From: Ilumatobacteraceae bacterium
GTDB lineage: Bacteria; Actinomycetota; Acidimicrobiia; Acidimicrobiales; Ilumatobacteraceae
NCBI GenBank assembly: GCA_022843125.1
Contig: JALHOG010000028.1
Location: forward strand, 1 to 59,702
Reading direction: 5' to 3'
DNA: 59,702 nucleotides
Below, in pieces: positions 26,994 through 34,738 of the stretch. A program made the translations under genes and the position numbers. Under the pieces are notes generated by a model. The model was given only the letters and a program-made list of their open reading frames with translations, was not told the DNA's origin and made no database searches. Positions within the stretch are counted from its first letter, which is position 1, and each line of letters opens with the position of its first letter.

Positions 26994-27899
26994 GTGGTGG
27001 CTCCGGTCGAGGTCGAGATCGAGGGCCGGCACCTCTCGCTCAGCAACCTCGACAAGGTGCTCTACCCGAGTGGGTTCACCAAGGCTCAGGTGATCGACTA
27101 CATGGCGCGGATCGCGCCGGTGGCGCTCCCGCACTACAGAGGTCGAGCGCTCACGTTCAAGCGTTTCCCCGACGGCACCGGTACCGACGGGTTCTTCGAG
27201 AAGCGGTGCCCAGCGCACCGCCCTGATTGGGTATCGGTGGCGATCGGACCGGGGGATCGTCGAGGCGGCATCGAGTACTGCTGCATCACCGAGACCGCCT
27301 CGATGGTCTGGGCCGCGAACATGGCGGCGATCGAGATCCATGCGCCGATGGCGCTCGCCCGTGATCTCGACGAGCCGCGTGCCGTCGTGTTCGACTTCGA
27401 CCCTGGTGCGCCCTCGACGATCGTCGAGTGCTGCGAGGTCGCGCTGGCAGTGCGCGGTGTGCTCGACGCCGTCGGCCTCCGGGGATGGTGCAAGACATCG
27501 GGATCGAAAGGGTTGCAGCTCTATGTCCCGCTGAACATTCCAGGGCCGACGCACGACGCGGCGGCCGATTTTGCGCTCGCCGTCGGCCAGGTCGTCGAGC
27601 GCCAGATGCCCGGACGTGTGACGACGGTGATGGCCAAGGCGCAGCGACCGGGCAAGGTCTTCGTCGACTGGAGCCAGAACGCCCACCACAAGACCACGAT
27701 CGCCCCATATTCGCTGCGTGCTCGGCCGGAGCCGACGGTGTCGACGCCGGTCACGTGGGACGAGGTCGGGGCGTGCGCCACCGGTGACGTCCAGCTGCGC
27801 TTCCTGAGCGACGACGTGCTGGAGCGCATCGACGAGGTCGGTGACCTCTTCGAGGATGTGCTCACACTCGAACAGCACCTCCCGATTCCGGGCGGCTGA
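26994..27899 (+). CDS. Stand-alone LigD-type polymerase/primase domain (PolDom)
   Basis: A 301-aa archaeo-eukaryotic-primase-type polymerase matching the LigD polymerase domain only. The N-terminus has SNLDKVLYPS, the catalytic Asp pair is DFDPG, the nucleotide-binding segment is TSGSKGLQLYVPL, and the conserved FVDWSQN and KTTIAPYSLR motifs follow. The fused ligase-containing LigD usually has His where this protein has Gln in KGLQ; that variant may be normal for stand-alone members. No phosphoesterase or ATP-dependent ligase domain is present or adjacent. It is predicted to fill in or add nucleotides, preferably ribonucleotides, at Ku-held breaks. GTG start. Confidence 0.93.
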   Translation: MVAPVEVEIEGRHLSLSNLDKVLYPSGFTKAQVIDYMARIAPVALPHYRGRALTFKRFPDGTGTDGFFEKRCPAHRPDWVSVAIGPGDRRGGIEYCCITETASMVWAANMAAIEIHAPMALARDLDEPRAVVFDFDPGAPSTIVECCEVALAVRGVLDAVGLRGWCKTSGSKGLQLYVPLNIPGPTHDAAADFALAVGQVVERQMPGRVTTVMAKAQRPGKVFVDWSQNAHHKTTIAPYSLRARPEPTVSTPVTWDEVGACATGDVQLRFLSDDVLERIDEVGDLFEDVLTLEQHLPIPGG

Positions 27900-27909
27900 C
27901 GAGCCGCCC
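27890..27909. terminator. Perfect hairpin with a stop codon in its loop
   Basis: GGGCGGC (27890-27896) and GCCGCCC (27903-27909) form a 7-bp all-GC stem with a 6-nt loop holding the polymerase-gene TGA. It lies between the convergent polymerase and amine oxidase genes. No T-run. Confidence 0.45.
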
Positions 27910-27929
27910 ACGAGCGTGCTCAGGTGTGT

Positions 27930-29318
27930 TCAGCCGAGCGAACGCAGTGTGGCGAGAGCGTCCGCGGCGATCTCGTCGTCGCCGAGGTCGCCGAGCTGAC
28001 GGGCGGCCGACGCAGCGGTGAAGGCAACGGCGAGCGGTGTGCCCACGTGGCGGGTGAGGTCGAGCCACTCGATGAATCGGCCGTCATCGCGCGTCACGCT
28101 GAACAGGTCGGTGCCCGTCGTCCATGTGTCGTCGTCGGTGGCGATGACGACCTTCTCGAGCGCGCCGACCCCCAGCCGCGCGATCGACGTTGCGTGGAGG
28201 TCGGGGAGCGGCGGGTCGAACATGACGGTTCCCGCCTGCAGCACGCCGAGTGGCAGCGTGACGATCGCCGCGGCACCGTCGATCGTGTCGCCCGCATCGG
28301 TCGTCACGGTGATGCGATCGGACCTGATGTCGATGCGCCGGACCGGGCTCGACAGTCGGATGTCGATGCCCTCGGCGATGGCATCGACCAGCTGGCCGTA
28401 GCCGGTCGGGATCACGACCTCGGCGCCGCTGATCTCGTCCCCCTCGTCGCCCCACCACGCGCTGATCTCGGAGAGGGCGCCGGCGAACTCGTGCTCGACG
28501 ATCCGTCTGATGTCGAGTCGGACGAGCCGGAGCGTTGCGGCGTCGAGCATCATCGTGTCGAGCACGCGGTCGACCACCGCTGCCACGTCGATGTCGGCGT
28601 CGAGCTGCTCGGCGAGCGCGACGGCCTCGGCAAGTGCGTCGTACGCAGCCGTACCGACGGCCTCTGCGACATCGTCGTCGAGCGGGGAACCCTGGTCGTC
28701 GAACGTGACGCTCGACTCGAGATCGGTCGCCGACCATTCGACGCCGAGCGAGCGGGCGAGATCGGCGACGGGGTTGTCGTCGACGCCGTGGATCCACGAC
28801 GCGCCGAGATCGACCGGGACGCCGAGGGACGTGTCGGTGTGCACACGTCCGCCGAGCCGGTCGCGTGCCTCGATCACGACCACGTCCGCGCCGGTGTCGA
28901 CCAGTGTGCGTGCTGCGCCCAGACCGGCCAGACCGGCGCCGACGATCACGACGAGACCCTCGATGCCGGCCGCGAGCACCTGCTCGGCAGCGCGCTGCCC
29001 GCTCGTGAGTGCACCGTGGGTGGTGGCGGGAGCAGACACGTCGGTGTGTTCGCCGGCCAGGACGAGCCGGCCGCCGATCGGCTCCTGGAGCACGGCCCGA
29101 TCCTCGGGTGTGGCACCGACTGCGAGGAACGAGTAGGCGCCGAGGGCATACGGATCGGTGTGCCACCGAGTGACGAGCGACCCGATCGGCGCGGACGACA
29201 AGGTCGGCGCGGTCGGCGCAGTCGGGCGGTCTGCGCCGTCATCATCAGCAGGATCGGCACAGCCGGCCACCGTGACGGCGGCTGCGGCAGCGAGGAACTG
29301 GCGGCGGCTGATCGACAC
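27930..29318 (-). CDS. Circularly permuted flavin amine oxidase, Tat-exported lipoprotein
   Basis: A 462-aa FAD-dependent amine oxidase-like protein with an altered domain order. Residues 4-20 form a twin-arginine signal (SRRQFL) with lipobox-like VAGC (C20). Residues about 47-115 are the segment that normally ends monoamine oxidases: VTRW, YSFLAVGATPEDR, GRLVLAGEHT and ATTHGALTSGQRAAE, including the GE motif that contacts FAD. Only then comes the dinucleotide-binding start VVIVGAGLAGLGAAR (residue ~123) with E150, GGRVHT, LGASWIHG and the middle of the fold. The protein ends at DALATLRSLG, exactly where ordinary homologues continue into VTRW. Substrate unknown; probably amine or polyamine oxidation outside the membrane. 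GTG start. Confidence 0.85.
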   Translation of the reverse strand: MSISRRQFLAAAAAVTVAGCADPADDDGADRPTAPTAPTLSSAPIGSLVTRWHTDPYALGAYSFLAVGATPEDRAVLQEPIGGRLVLAGEHTDVSAPATTHGALTSGQRAAEQVLAAGIEGLVVIVGAGLAGLGAARTLVDTGADVVVIEARDRLGGRVHTDTSLGVPVDLGASWIHGVDDNPVADLARSLGVEWSATDLESSVTFDDQGSPLDDDVAEAVGTAAYDALAEAVALAEQLDADIDVAAVVDRVLDTMMLDAATLRLVRLDIRRIVEHEFAGALSEISAWWGDEGDEISGAEVVIPTGYGQLVDAIAEGIDIRLSSPVRRIDIRSDRITVTTDAGDTIDGAAAIVTLPLGVLQAGTVMFDPPLPDLHATSIARLGVGALEKVVIATDDDTWTTGTDLFSVTRDDGRFIEWLDLTRHVGTPLAVAFTAASAARQLGDLGDDEIAADALATLRSLG

Positions 29319-29417
29319 GCACGCAGTGTGCCATCACCGATCGAACCAGCGGGGTGATCTCGGTCGGTGGGTTGAATCACCGATCTCGCGCTGTGAGTGG
29401 TGAATCTGACACGCGAT

Positions 29418-29446
29418 GTGGCAATTCCTCTGGAATCCGTCATACT
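29418..29446 (+). promoter_or_regulatory. Candidate promoter of the beta-lactamase-like gene
   Basis: GTGGCA (29418-29423), a 17-bp spacer and CATACT (29441-29446) end 8 nt before ATG 29455. No Shine-Dalgarno sequence is present, consistent with a leaderless message starting at the ATG. Confidence 0.4.
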
Positions 29447-29454
29447 GGTCCGCA

Positions 29455-30735
29455 ATGCATCCGCGAAGTTGGGTCGTGGGGCGGCGCGATTCGATCGCGC
29501 GGCTCGGCACGGTGTGTGTCGCGCTCGCCCTCGTGGCGTCCGCGTGCGGCCAGGCCCAGTTCGTCGCCGCGCCGCAACCGGAGTTCACACGGGGCGTCCC
29601 GCCGGTCTCGACGCTCCCGGCGCCGGCGACGCTGCCGCCCGCCGCTGAGGAACCGGATCTTGCGTCGAACGAACCGGATCCGTTCGACGTCCCGGTGATC
29701 GACGTCGCCCAGATGATCATGGTCGACGACGCCGGGAACGCGATCGCGAACAGCGCCGGGTGGGCCATCTTCGAGGAGCGGGTGCGGGCGCGGCTCGCGA
29801 ACAACTGGAGCGCGTCGGTTGCCGTGATGATCGACGGCGAAGTCGTCCATCAGGCGGCGTTCGGTGAGCGCATCGCCGGGTCCGGCGAGGCCGTCGAGCC
29901 GAGCGATCGTTTCCGCGTCGGCAGCATCTCCAAGACCATCACGGCGATCACCGCTCTGCGTCTCGTCGAGCGAGGCGTCCTCACGCTCGACGATCCCGTC
30001 GGTCAGGTCCTCGCCGATCACCTCGGCCTCGCTCAGTACGACGCTGACGCTCGCTCCGTCACCCTTCGGCGGTTGCTGAGCCACACGGCCGGCATGCCCA
30101 AGGGTGACGACCTGATGTTCGGCAATGCCGCCACCTCATGCGTCGACGCCGCGACCCGCACGCTCGCTTCGTCGGTCGGCGGCGGCGGCTTCAACTACAG
30201 CAACGTCGGCTACTGCGTGCTTACGGTGCTGATCGAGGCGGTCACGGGCAAGGCTTACGAGCGTGTGGTGAACGACGAGTTGCTCGAGCCGCTCGGCATC
30301 GACGGCATGCGGATCACGTCGACCTACGAGATCGGTCCCGACGAGGTGTCGCACCACCCGGTGCCCGGACGCAACTACATGGAGACCCTCGCGGGAGCCG
30401 GCGCATGGAACGCGACGCCGGCCGATCTCGTGACGATCCTCGATGCGGTCGATCCCAAGACGGTCGGGATCAAGGCGCTCACGCCGGAGTCGATGGCGAT
30501 CCTTCGTCACCGCGTCCCCACCGGTGGGGAACCGTCGGGGTACGGACTCGGCGTCATCAACTACGGCAGCGGTACGTGGGGGCACACGGGCACGATCGAG
30601 AACACGCACGCGATGGCGCTCGTGCAGCCCGACGGCGTCACCTGGGCGGTGACCGTGTCGGGCAACTCGCCGGGCGAGTCGGAGTCGCTGCGCGGCATCG
30701 TGCAGAGTTCGCTCGCCGTTGCGTTCCCGGGCTGA
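29455..30735 (+). CDS. Serine beta-lactamase/penicillin-binding-protein-like lipoprotein
   Basis: A 426-aa class C-type serine hydrolase. The signal peptide ends in the lipobox ASAC (C31), then a Pro/Thr/Ala linker to about residue 85. The catalytic triad motifs are S157-x-x-K160 in GSISKT, Y248-S-N, and H377-T-G in WGHTGTIE, which takes the place of KTG as in class C esterase/D-peptidase relatives. It is predicted to act outside the membrane on peptidoglycan-type peptides or esters; resistance function is not implied. ATG 29455 is favoured by the upstream promoter-like element; GTG/ATG codons 13 residues upstream would weaken the signal peptide. Confidence 0.85.
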   Translation: MHPRSWVVGRRDSIARLGTVCVALALVASACGQAQFVAAPQPEFTRGVPPVSTLPAPATLPPAAEEPDLASNEPDPFDVPVIDVAQMIMVDDAGNAIANSAGWAIFEERVRARLANNWSASVAVMIDGEVVHQAAFGERIAGSGEAVEPSDRFRVGSISKTITAITALRLVERGVLTLDDPVGQVLADHLGLAQYDADARSVTLRRLLSHTAGMPKGDDLMFGNAATSCVDAATRTLASSVGGGGFNYSNVGYCVLTVLIEAVTGKAYERVVNDELLEPLGIDGMRITSTYEIGPDEVSHHPVPGRNYMETLAGAGAWNATPADLVTILDAVDPKTVGIKALTPESMAILRHRVPTGGEPSGYGLGVINYGSGTWGHTGTIENTHAMALVQPDGVTWAVTVSGNSPGESESLRGIVQSSLAVAFPG

Positions 30736-30740
30736 CCGCT

Positions 30741-30753
30741 GCCGGCGACCGGC
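30741..30753. terminator. Short GC hairpin between convergent genes
   Basis: GCCGG-CGA-CCGGC lies six bases after the beta-lactamase-like stop and before the convergent NTF2-like stop. The stem is only 5 bp, so it is a weak candidate. Confidence 0.25.
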
Positions 30754-30761
30754 CACCAACG

Positions 30762-31118
30762 TCAGGTGGGCTGATCGATGAGGTAGGCCCAGGTGCCGTC
30801 GGGCTGCCGGCGGAGGACCTCGGAGCTCCGACCCTCCATGCGCGGGGCGACGGTGCTGTCGGTGAGCGACCACTTGGCAGTGACCAGGGCGAGGTCTCCG
30901 TGCTCGACCGCCGTGAGGTTGGTCGACACCATGTGACCGCCGATCGCGAGGAGCCGTTCGAGATGGAGGCGGATCTCCTGCGGACCGACCGACAGGGTTC
31001 CGTCCATCTCGACGACGGCACCGTCGGAGTCGTAGAGCGTCAACAGCGCATCGACGTCGCGTCGGTTCACTGCATCGGCGAAGGCGGCATTGATCTCGCT
31101 CGGCCGGGCGACTCCCAT
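30762..31118 (-). CDS. SnoaL-like (NTF2-fold) protein, SgcJ/EcaC type
   Basis: A 118-aa NTF2-like protein. The opening EINAAFADAVNRRDVDALLTLY helix-turn, followed by DGAVVEMDG and GPQEIRLHLERLL, matches the SgcJ/EcaC-type group, and the sheet ends with TWAYLIDQPT. No catalytic residues can be confirmed. ATG 31118 gives the normal family length; the longer antisense frame upstream is rejected. Confidence 0.75.
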   Translation of the reverse strand: MGVARPSEINAAFADAVNRRDVDALLTLYDSDGAVVEMDGTLSVGPQEIRLHLERLLAIGGHMVSTNLTAVEHGDLALVTAKWSLTDSTVAPRMEGRSSEVLRRQPDGTWAYLIDQPT

Positions 31119-31160
31119 ACACCGAGCACTCTGGCACATCCGGCGCGCCGGATCGCGTGT

Positions 31161-31166
31161 CAGGAT
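31161..31166 (+). promoter_or_regulatory. -10-like CAGGAT before PLP decarboxylase gene
   Basis: CAGGAT ends 6 nt before ATG 31173 and there is no Shine-Dalgarno. It is a CAnnnT variant of the leaderless-type element. Confidence 0.3.
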
Positions 31167-31172
31167 CGGCGG

Positions 31173-32426
31173 ATGGAACTCCAGCGAGCGGGTCGACCGA
31201 TCGACGACGTGATCGCAGATCTCGACGCGAAGCGCGCCCACGATGCCCGCTGGCAGGACGGGCGTACCTTCGGGATGGTGTACGACGGTGGGCCGTCGGT
31301 GCACGAGGTCGCCGAGCGTGCGGCGATGCTCTACCTGCACGAGAACGCGCTCAACACCAAGGCGTTCCCGTCGCTCGGAGCGATCCAGAACGAGGTCGTC
31401 GCCTGGACGGCAGCGTTGCTCCACGGTCCGGCAGGGTCAGCAGGTTTCCTCACCAGCGGTGGCACCGAGTCGATCCAGTGCGCGGTACTCGCCGCCCGTG
31501 AGCGCGGGCGAGCCGAACGAGGTGTGCACGCCGGTGAGATCGTCGTCGCCGAATCGGCGCACGCTGCGTTCCACAAGTCGGCGCACCTGTTCGACATGCC
31601 GATCCACACCATCCCGGTGTGCAACGACTGGACAGCAGATGTCGACGCCATGGCCGACGCGGTCAACGATCGCACCGTGCTCGTGGTCGGATCGGCACCG
31701 CAGTACCCGCAGGGAGTGGTCGACCCGATCCCGGCACTCGCCGCGCTCGCCGCCACGGTGGGTGCGAACTGCCACGTCGATGCCTGCATGGGCGGCTTCG
31801 TGCTGCCGTTCGCCGAGATGCTCGGGCGCGACGTCCCGCCGTGGGACTTCCGCGTCGATGGTGTCCACTCGATCTCCGCCGACGTGCACAAGCTCGGGTA
31901 TGCGCCCAAGGGCGTGTCGGTGATCCTGCACCGCTCCAAGGAGTTGCGTCGCTTCCAGACGTGGACGTTCGACGCCTGGCTCGGGGGCTTCTACGGCTCG
32001 CCCAACCTGCAGGGCACCCGCTCCGGATTGCCGATGGCCGCCGCCTGGGCGGTGATGCAGCACCTGGGTGTCGACGGCTACGTCGAGCTCGCGCGCCAGG
32101 CGCTCGACAGCGCAGACCGCATGCGCGACGCAGTTGGCGCGACCGATGGGTTGCGGGTGCTCGGCGACGGCCGCCTCCACCTCGTTGCGATCGCCTCTGA
32201 CCCTGCCAGCGCCGATCCGCTCGACGCGTTCGCGTTGGGGGACGCGCTGGCGCGGCGTGGCTGGTATCACGATCGTCAGGGCCCGCCCGACTCGCTCCAC
32301 TCGACCGTCAGCAACGGGAACGCGGCGGTGATCGACGAGTGGGTCGCGGACCTTGCGGAGTGCGCCGCTGAGGTCCGCGGCATGCGAGCCGGCGATCGTT
32401 CGACGACGTACTCGACCGTCGACTGA
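31173..32426 (+). CDS. PLP-dependent group II decarboxylase / sphingosine-1-phosphate-lyase-like protein
   Basis: A 417-aa fold-type I PLP enzyme. Landmarks are LTSGGTESIQ (phosphate-binding loop), the Asp in CHVDACMGGFVLPF that pairs with the pyridine nitrogen, and the Schiff-base lysine K240 in SADVHKLGYAPKG. The domain order and these motifs match the glutamate decarboxylase/S1P-lyase group, and the short N-terminus without a membrane segment is typical of bacterial relatives. The substrate may be an amino acid or a phosphorylated long-chain base; the sequence does not decide. It appears monocistronic, with a large palindrome 46 bp after its stop. Confidence 0.85.
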   Translation: MELQRAGRPIDDVIADLDAKRAHDARWQDGRTFGMVYDGGPSVHEVAERAAMLYLHENALNTKAFPSLGAIQNEVVAWTAALLHGPAGSAGFLTSGGTESIQCAVLAARERGRAERGVHAGEIVVAESAHAAFHKSAHLFDMPIHTIPVCNDWTADVDAMADAVNDRTVLVVGSAPQYPQGVVDPIPALAALAATVGANCHVDACMGGFVLPFAEMLGRDVPPWDFRVDGVHSISADVHKLGYAPKGVSVILHRSKELRRFQTWTFDAWLGGFYGSPNLQGTRSGLPMAAAWAVMQHLGVDGYVELARQALDSADRMRDAVGATDGLRVLGDGRLHLVAIASDPASADPLDAFALGDALARRGWYHDRQGPPDSLHSTVSNGNAAVIDEWVADLAECAAEVRGMRAGDRSTTYSTVD

Positions 32427-32471
32427 TGTTCGGCCGGTTCAGCGGGCCGGGATCGAGGCAGCGCGTACCCG

Positions 32472-32498
32472 TTCACGTTGTGTCAGACACAACGTGAA
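32472..32498. promoter_or_regulatory. Perfect 27-bp palindrome, probable operator
   Basis: Two 13-bp arms, TTCACGTTGTGTC and GACACAACGTGAA, are exact reverse complements around a single A at 32485. It lies 21 bp before the GTG of the small membrane-protein gene. The 1-nt centre makes a hairpin awkward and no T-run follows, so a dimeric repressor site (TetR or GntR type) is more likely than a terminator. Confidence 0.65.
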
Positions 32499-32519
32499 GA
32501 TCGGTGGGAACCTTGCGGC

Positions 32520-32750
32520 GTGGACTGGCTCGTGACGTCGATCGTTCTGTCGGTGGTGCTCACGGTCGTGCTCAACGTCGCGCTGCGCGCGTTCCCGGGC
32601 GCCGGGGACCGTGCAGCCCGTCGGCTCGAGCAGGCCGCCCGGCGGGACCGGGGTGATCGACGGGTGCAGGTGTGGTTCCCGTGGAAGGCGATGCTGCTCG
32701 CCTCGCTCGGGTTGACCGTTGTCGTGAACCTGCTTCGCTGGCTGACGTGA
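32520..32750 (+). CDS. Small two-helix membrane protein
   Basis: A 76-aa protein with hydrophobic segments at about residues 3-24 and 55-74, separated by an Arg/Asp-rich loop (ARRLEQAARRDRGDRR). No family is recognised. GTG 32520 begins directly at the first helix (MDWLVTSIVLSVV), with GGTGGGAA about 10 nt upstream; an upstream ATG at 32478 lies inside the palindrome and is rejected. The palindrome just upstream suggests this gene is the regulated target. Confidence 0.55.
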   Translation: MDWLVTSIVLSVVLTVVLNVALRAFPGAGDRAARRLEQAARRDRGDRRVQVWFPWKAMLLASLGLTVVVNLLRWLT

Positions 32751-32768
32751 TGGTGCGCACGTCGTGCG

Positions 32769-32993
32769 TTACTCGGCTCGTTTCCGGTTGCGCAGGATGA
32801 ACACCGCGACTGCGACGAGCGCCGTCACGCCGACGATGATCTGCGTGAGCTCCGCGGTCGTGTCGGACGCGCCGAGTTCGCGCAGACCGACCGCGATCAG
32901 GAACGGCGCGCCGAACAGGACGAGGGCGGCGATGATGCCGTTGCGCTCGAACCAGGTCCGGGTGTCGGTGTCGTTCGGGTCGGTGTCGGGCAT
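32769..32993 (-). CDS. Small two-helix membrane protein downstream of FadD
   Basis: A 74-aa protein with an acidic N-terminus (MPDTDPNDTDTRTWF), helices at about 20-38 and 48-66, and an RNRKR end that favours an inside C-terminus. It begins 10 bp after the acyl-CoA synthetase stop on the same strand and is probably cotranscribed. It is convergent with the other small membrane-protein gene. Function unknown. Confidence 0.6.
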   Translation of the reverse strand: MPDTDPNDTDTRTWFERNGIIAALVLFGAPFLIAVGLRELGASDTTAELTQIIVGVTALVAVAVFILRNRKRAE

Positions 32994-33003
32994 GCGGTGA
33001 CGC

Positions 33004-34539
33004 TCAGTTGACCTGGCGTTCCTTGCCTTCCCAGAAGGGCTCGCGGAGCTTGAACTTCTGGAGCTTGCCGGTGGCGGTTCGGGCGAGCTCGGTGCGGAAC
33101 TCGACCTTCTTCGGGCACTTGTAGCCGGCGAGCTTCTGCTTGGTCCACGCGATCACGTCGGCCTCGGTGAGCTCGGAGCCGGGCGCCGTGACCACCAGCG
33201 CGGTCACCAGCTCGCCCCACTTCTCGTCGGGGATGCCGATCACGGCCACCTCGGTGACGTCGGGGTGCTGGAAGATCGCGTCCTCGACCTCGATCGACGA
33301 CACGTTCTCGCCACCGGTGATGATGACGTCCTTCTTGCGGTCGGCGATCGTGACGTAGTTGGCCTCGTCGATGAAGCCGCCGTCGCCGGTGTGGAAGAAC
33401 CCGTCGTGGATCGCGTCGGCGGTGGCGTCGGGTTGCTCCCAGTAGCCCTGCATCACCATGTTGCCGCGGGCGAGCACCTCACCGCTCTCGCTGACGGCCA
33501 TGGTGCAGCCGACCACCGGGGCGCCGGCGCGGTTGAGCTTGATCGCCTGCTCGGCGGGCGGCAGGTCGTCCCATTCGGCGCGCATGCGGTTCATCGTGAG
33601 CACCGGTGTGGTCTCGGTGAGGCCGTAGATCTGGACGAACTCCCACCCGAGCTCGGTCATGCAGCGCTCGATGGTGCGCGTGGGCGGCGGTGCCCCGGCG
33701 ACGACGATCCGCGTGCGGCCGTGACCCGGGATCGGGCCGTCCCACGTCTGGGCGGCGTCGAGGATCATGTTGAGCACCGCCGGTGCGCCGCACATGAGCG
33801 TGACCCCGTGCTCCTCGACGCGGCGGAGGATCTCGGCGCCGTCGATCTTGCGGATGATCACGTGCTTGGCGCCCATCCCGCTGACCGCGTAGAGCATGCC
33901 CCACCCGTTGCAGTGGAACTGGGGGAGCGTGTGGAGGTACACGTCGCGGTCGCTCACGCCCATGTGCCATCCGAAGATCGCGGCGTTGAGCCAGATGTTG
34001 CGATGCGTGAGCTGCACGCCCTTCGGCCGGGCCGTGGTGCCCGACGTGTAGTTGATGGTGGCGGTGGCGTCCTCGTCGGCCTCCCACGGCTCGGGTTCGA
34101 CGTCGAACTTCATGAGGATCGCGTCGCTCTCGGCGCCGATCGTCCACTTCATCTCGCACTCGACGGACGCCATCGCCTCCTCGAGCTCGGGGTCGATCAG
34201 CAGCACGCGTGCGCCGGAGTGGGCGACGATGTACTTCACCTCCTCGGCGACGAGCCGGAAGTTGATCGGGACGAGCACGCGACCCGAACCCGACACACCG
34301 AACAGTGCGGTCAGCAGCCGCGCCGAGTTGTGCGACACCATCGCGACCCGCTCGCCGACGCCGACGCCGAGCGCATCGAGACCCGCAGCCATCGCCTTGG
34401 CCCGGCGCGCCATCTCCCGGTAGTCGATCGAACCCCACGACTCGGCCGGCTGGTCGGGCTCGTCCGCGATCGCCTCTCGATCGGGATACAGCAGCTCCGC
34501 CCGGCGGAGGTAGTCGTTGACCGTGAGCGCAACCTTCAT
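33004..34539 (-). CDS. FadD-type acyl-CoA synthetase
   Basis: A 511-aa AMP-forming ligase. The P-loop is INYTSGTTARPKG, the acyl-pocket region QFHCNGWGM, A5 is YGLTETTP, the hinge and A7/A8 motifs are HTGDGGFID and DRKKDVIITGGENVSS, and the C-terminal catalytic Lys is in ARTATGKLQKFKL. The motifs match medium/long-chain or aryl acyl-CoA ligases of the class often labelled FadD; chain preference is not readable. ATG 34539 is supported by TAACGT 8 nt upstream. Confidence 0.9.
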   Translation of the reverse strand: MKVALTVNDYLRRAELLYPDREAIADEPDQPAESWGSIDYREMARRAKAMAAGLDALGVGVGERVAMVSHNSARLLTALFGVSGSGRVLVPINFRLVAEEVKYIVAHSGARVLLIDPELEEAMASVECEMKWTIGAESDAILMKFDVEPEPWEADEDATATINYTSGTTARPKGVQLTHRNIWLNAAIFGWHMGVSDRDVYLHTLPQFHCNGWGMLYAVSGMGAKHVIIRKIDGAEILRRVEEHGVTLMCGAPAVLNMILDAAQTWDGPIPGHGRTRIVVAGAPPPTRTIERCMTELGWEFVQIYGLTETTPVLTMNRMRAEWDDLPPAEQAIKLNRAGAPVVGCTMAVSESGEVLARGNMVMQGYWEQPDATADAIHDGFFHTGDGGFIDEANYVTIADRKKDVIITGGENVSSIEVEDAIFQHPDVTEVAVIGIPDEKWGELVTALVVTAPGSELTEADVIAWTKQKLAGYKCPKKVEFRTELARTATGKLQKFKLREPFWEGKERQVN

Positions 34540-34547
34540 GGCCGCGG

Positions 34548-34553
34548 ACGTTA
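34548..34553 (-). promoter_or_regulatory. -10 element TAACGT, leaderless-type
   Basis: Minus-strand TAnnnT 8 nt before ATG 34539 of the acyl-CoA synthetase gene, with no Shine-Dalgarno. Confidence 0.45.
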
Positions 34554-34738
34554 GTGCGCGTCGAGCACCCCCCGAGGTGCCGGGAGCTGGCACAGACGAG
34601 TTCGAGATCGCTCCCCGCGCAGCGACGGAGCGGTTCGCCGCTCACGCTGCCGACCGCCGTGCTCCATCGGCTCGGCCGATGGGAGATGTCGTGGTAGCAC
34701 CCCTGACACGGCCGTGGTTCGACGTGCACGATCGTCGC

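Noticed and set aside
30762..31424. Longer 220-residue version of the SnoaL-like protein
   Set aside because: The upstream part is antisense to the PLP decarboxylase start and lacks NTF2 features; ATG 31118 gives the normal family length.
32472..32498. The 27-bp palindrome as a Rho-independent terminator for the PLP decarboxylase gene
   Set aside because: The 1-nt centre is unfavourable for a hairpin loop and no T-run follows; operator is the better reading.
34517..34738. Extended N-terminus of the first surface protein from an upstream ATG
   Set aside because: It would overlap the divergent acyl-CoA synthetase start and place ~75 hydrophilic residues before the signal peptide.
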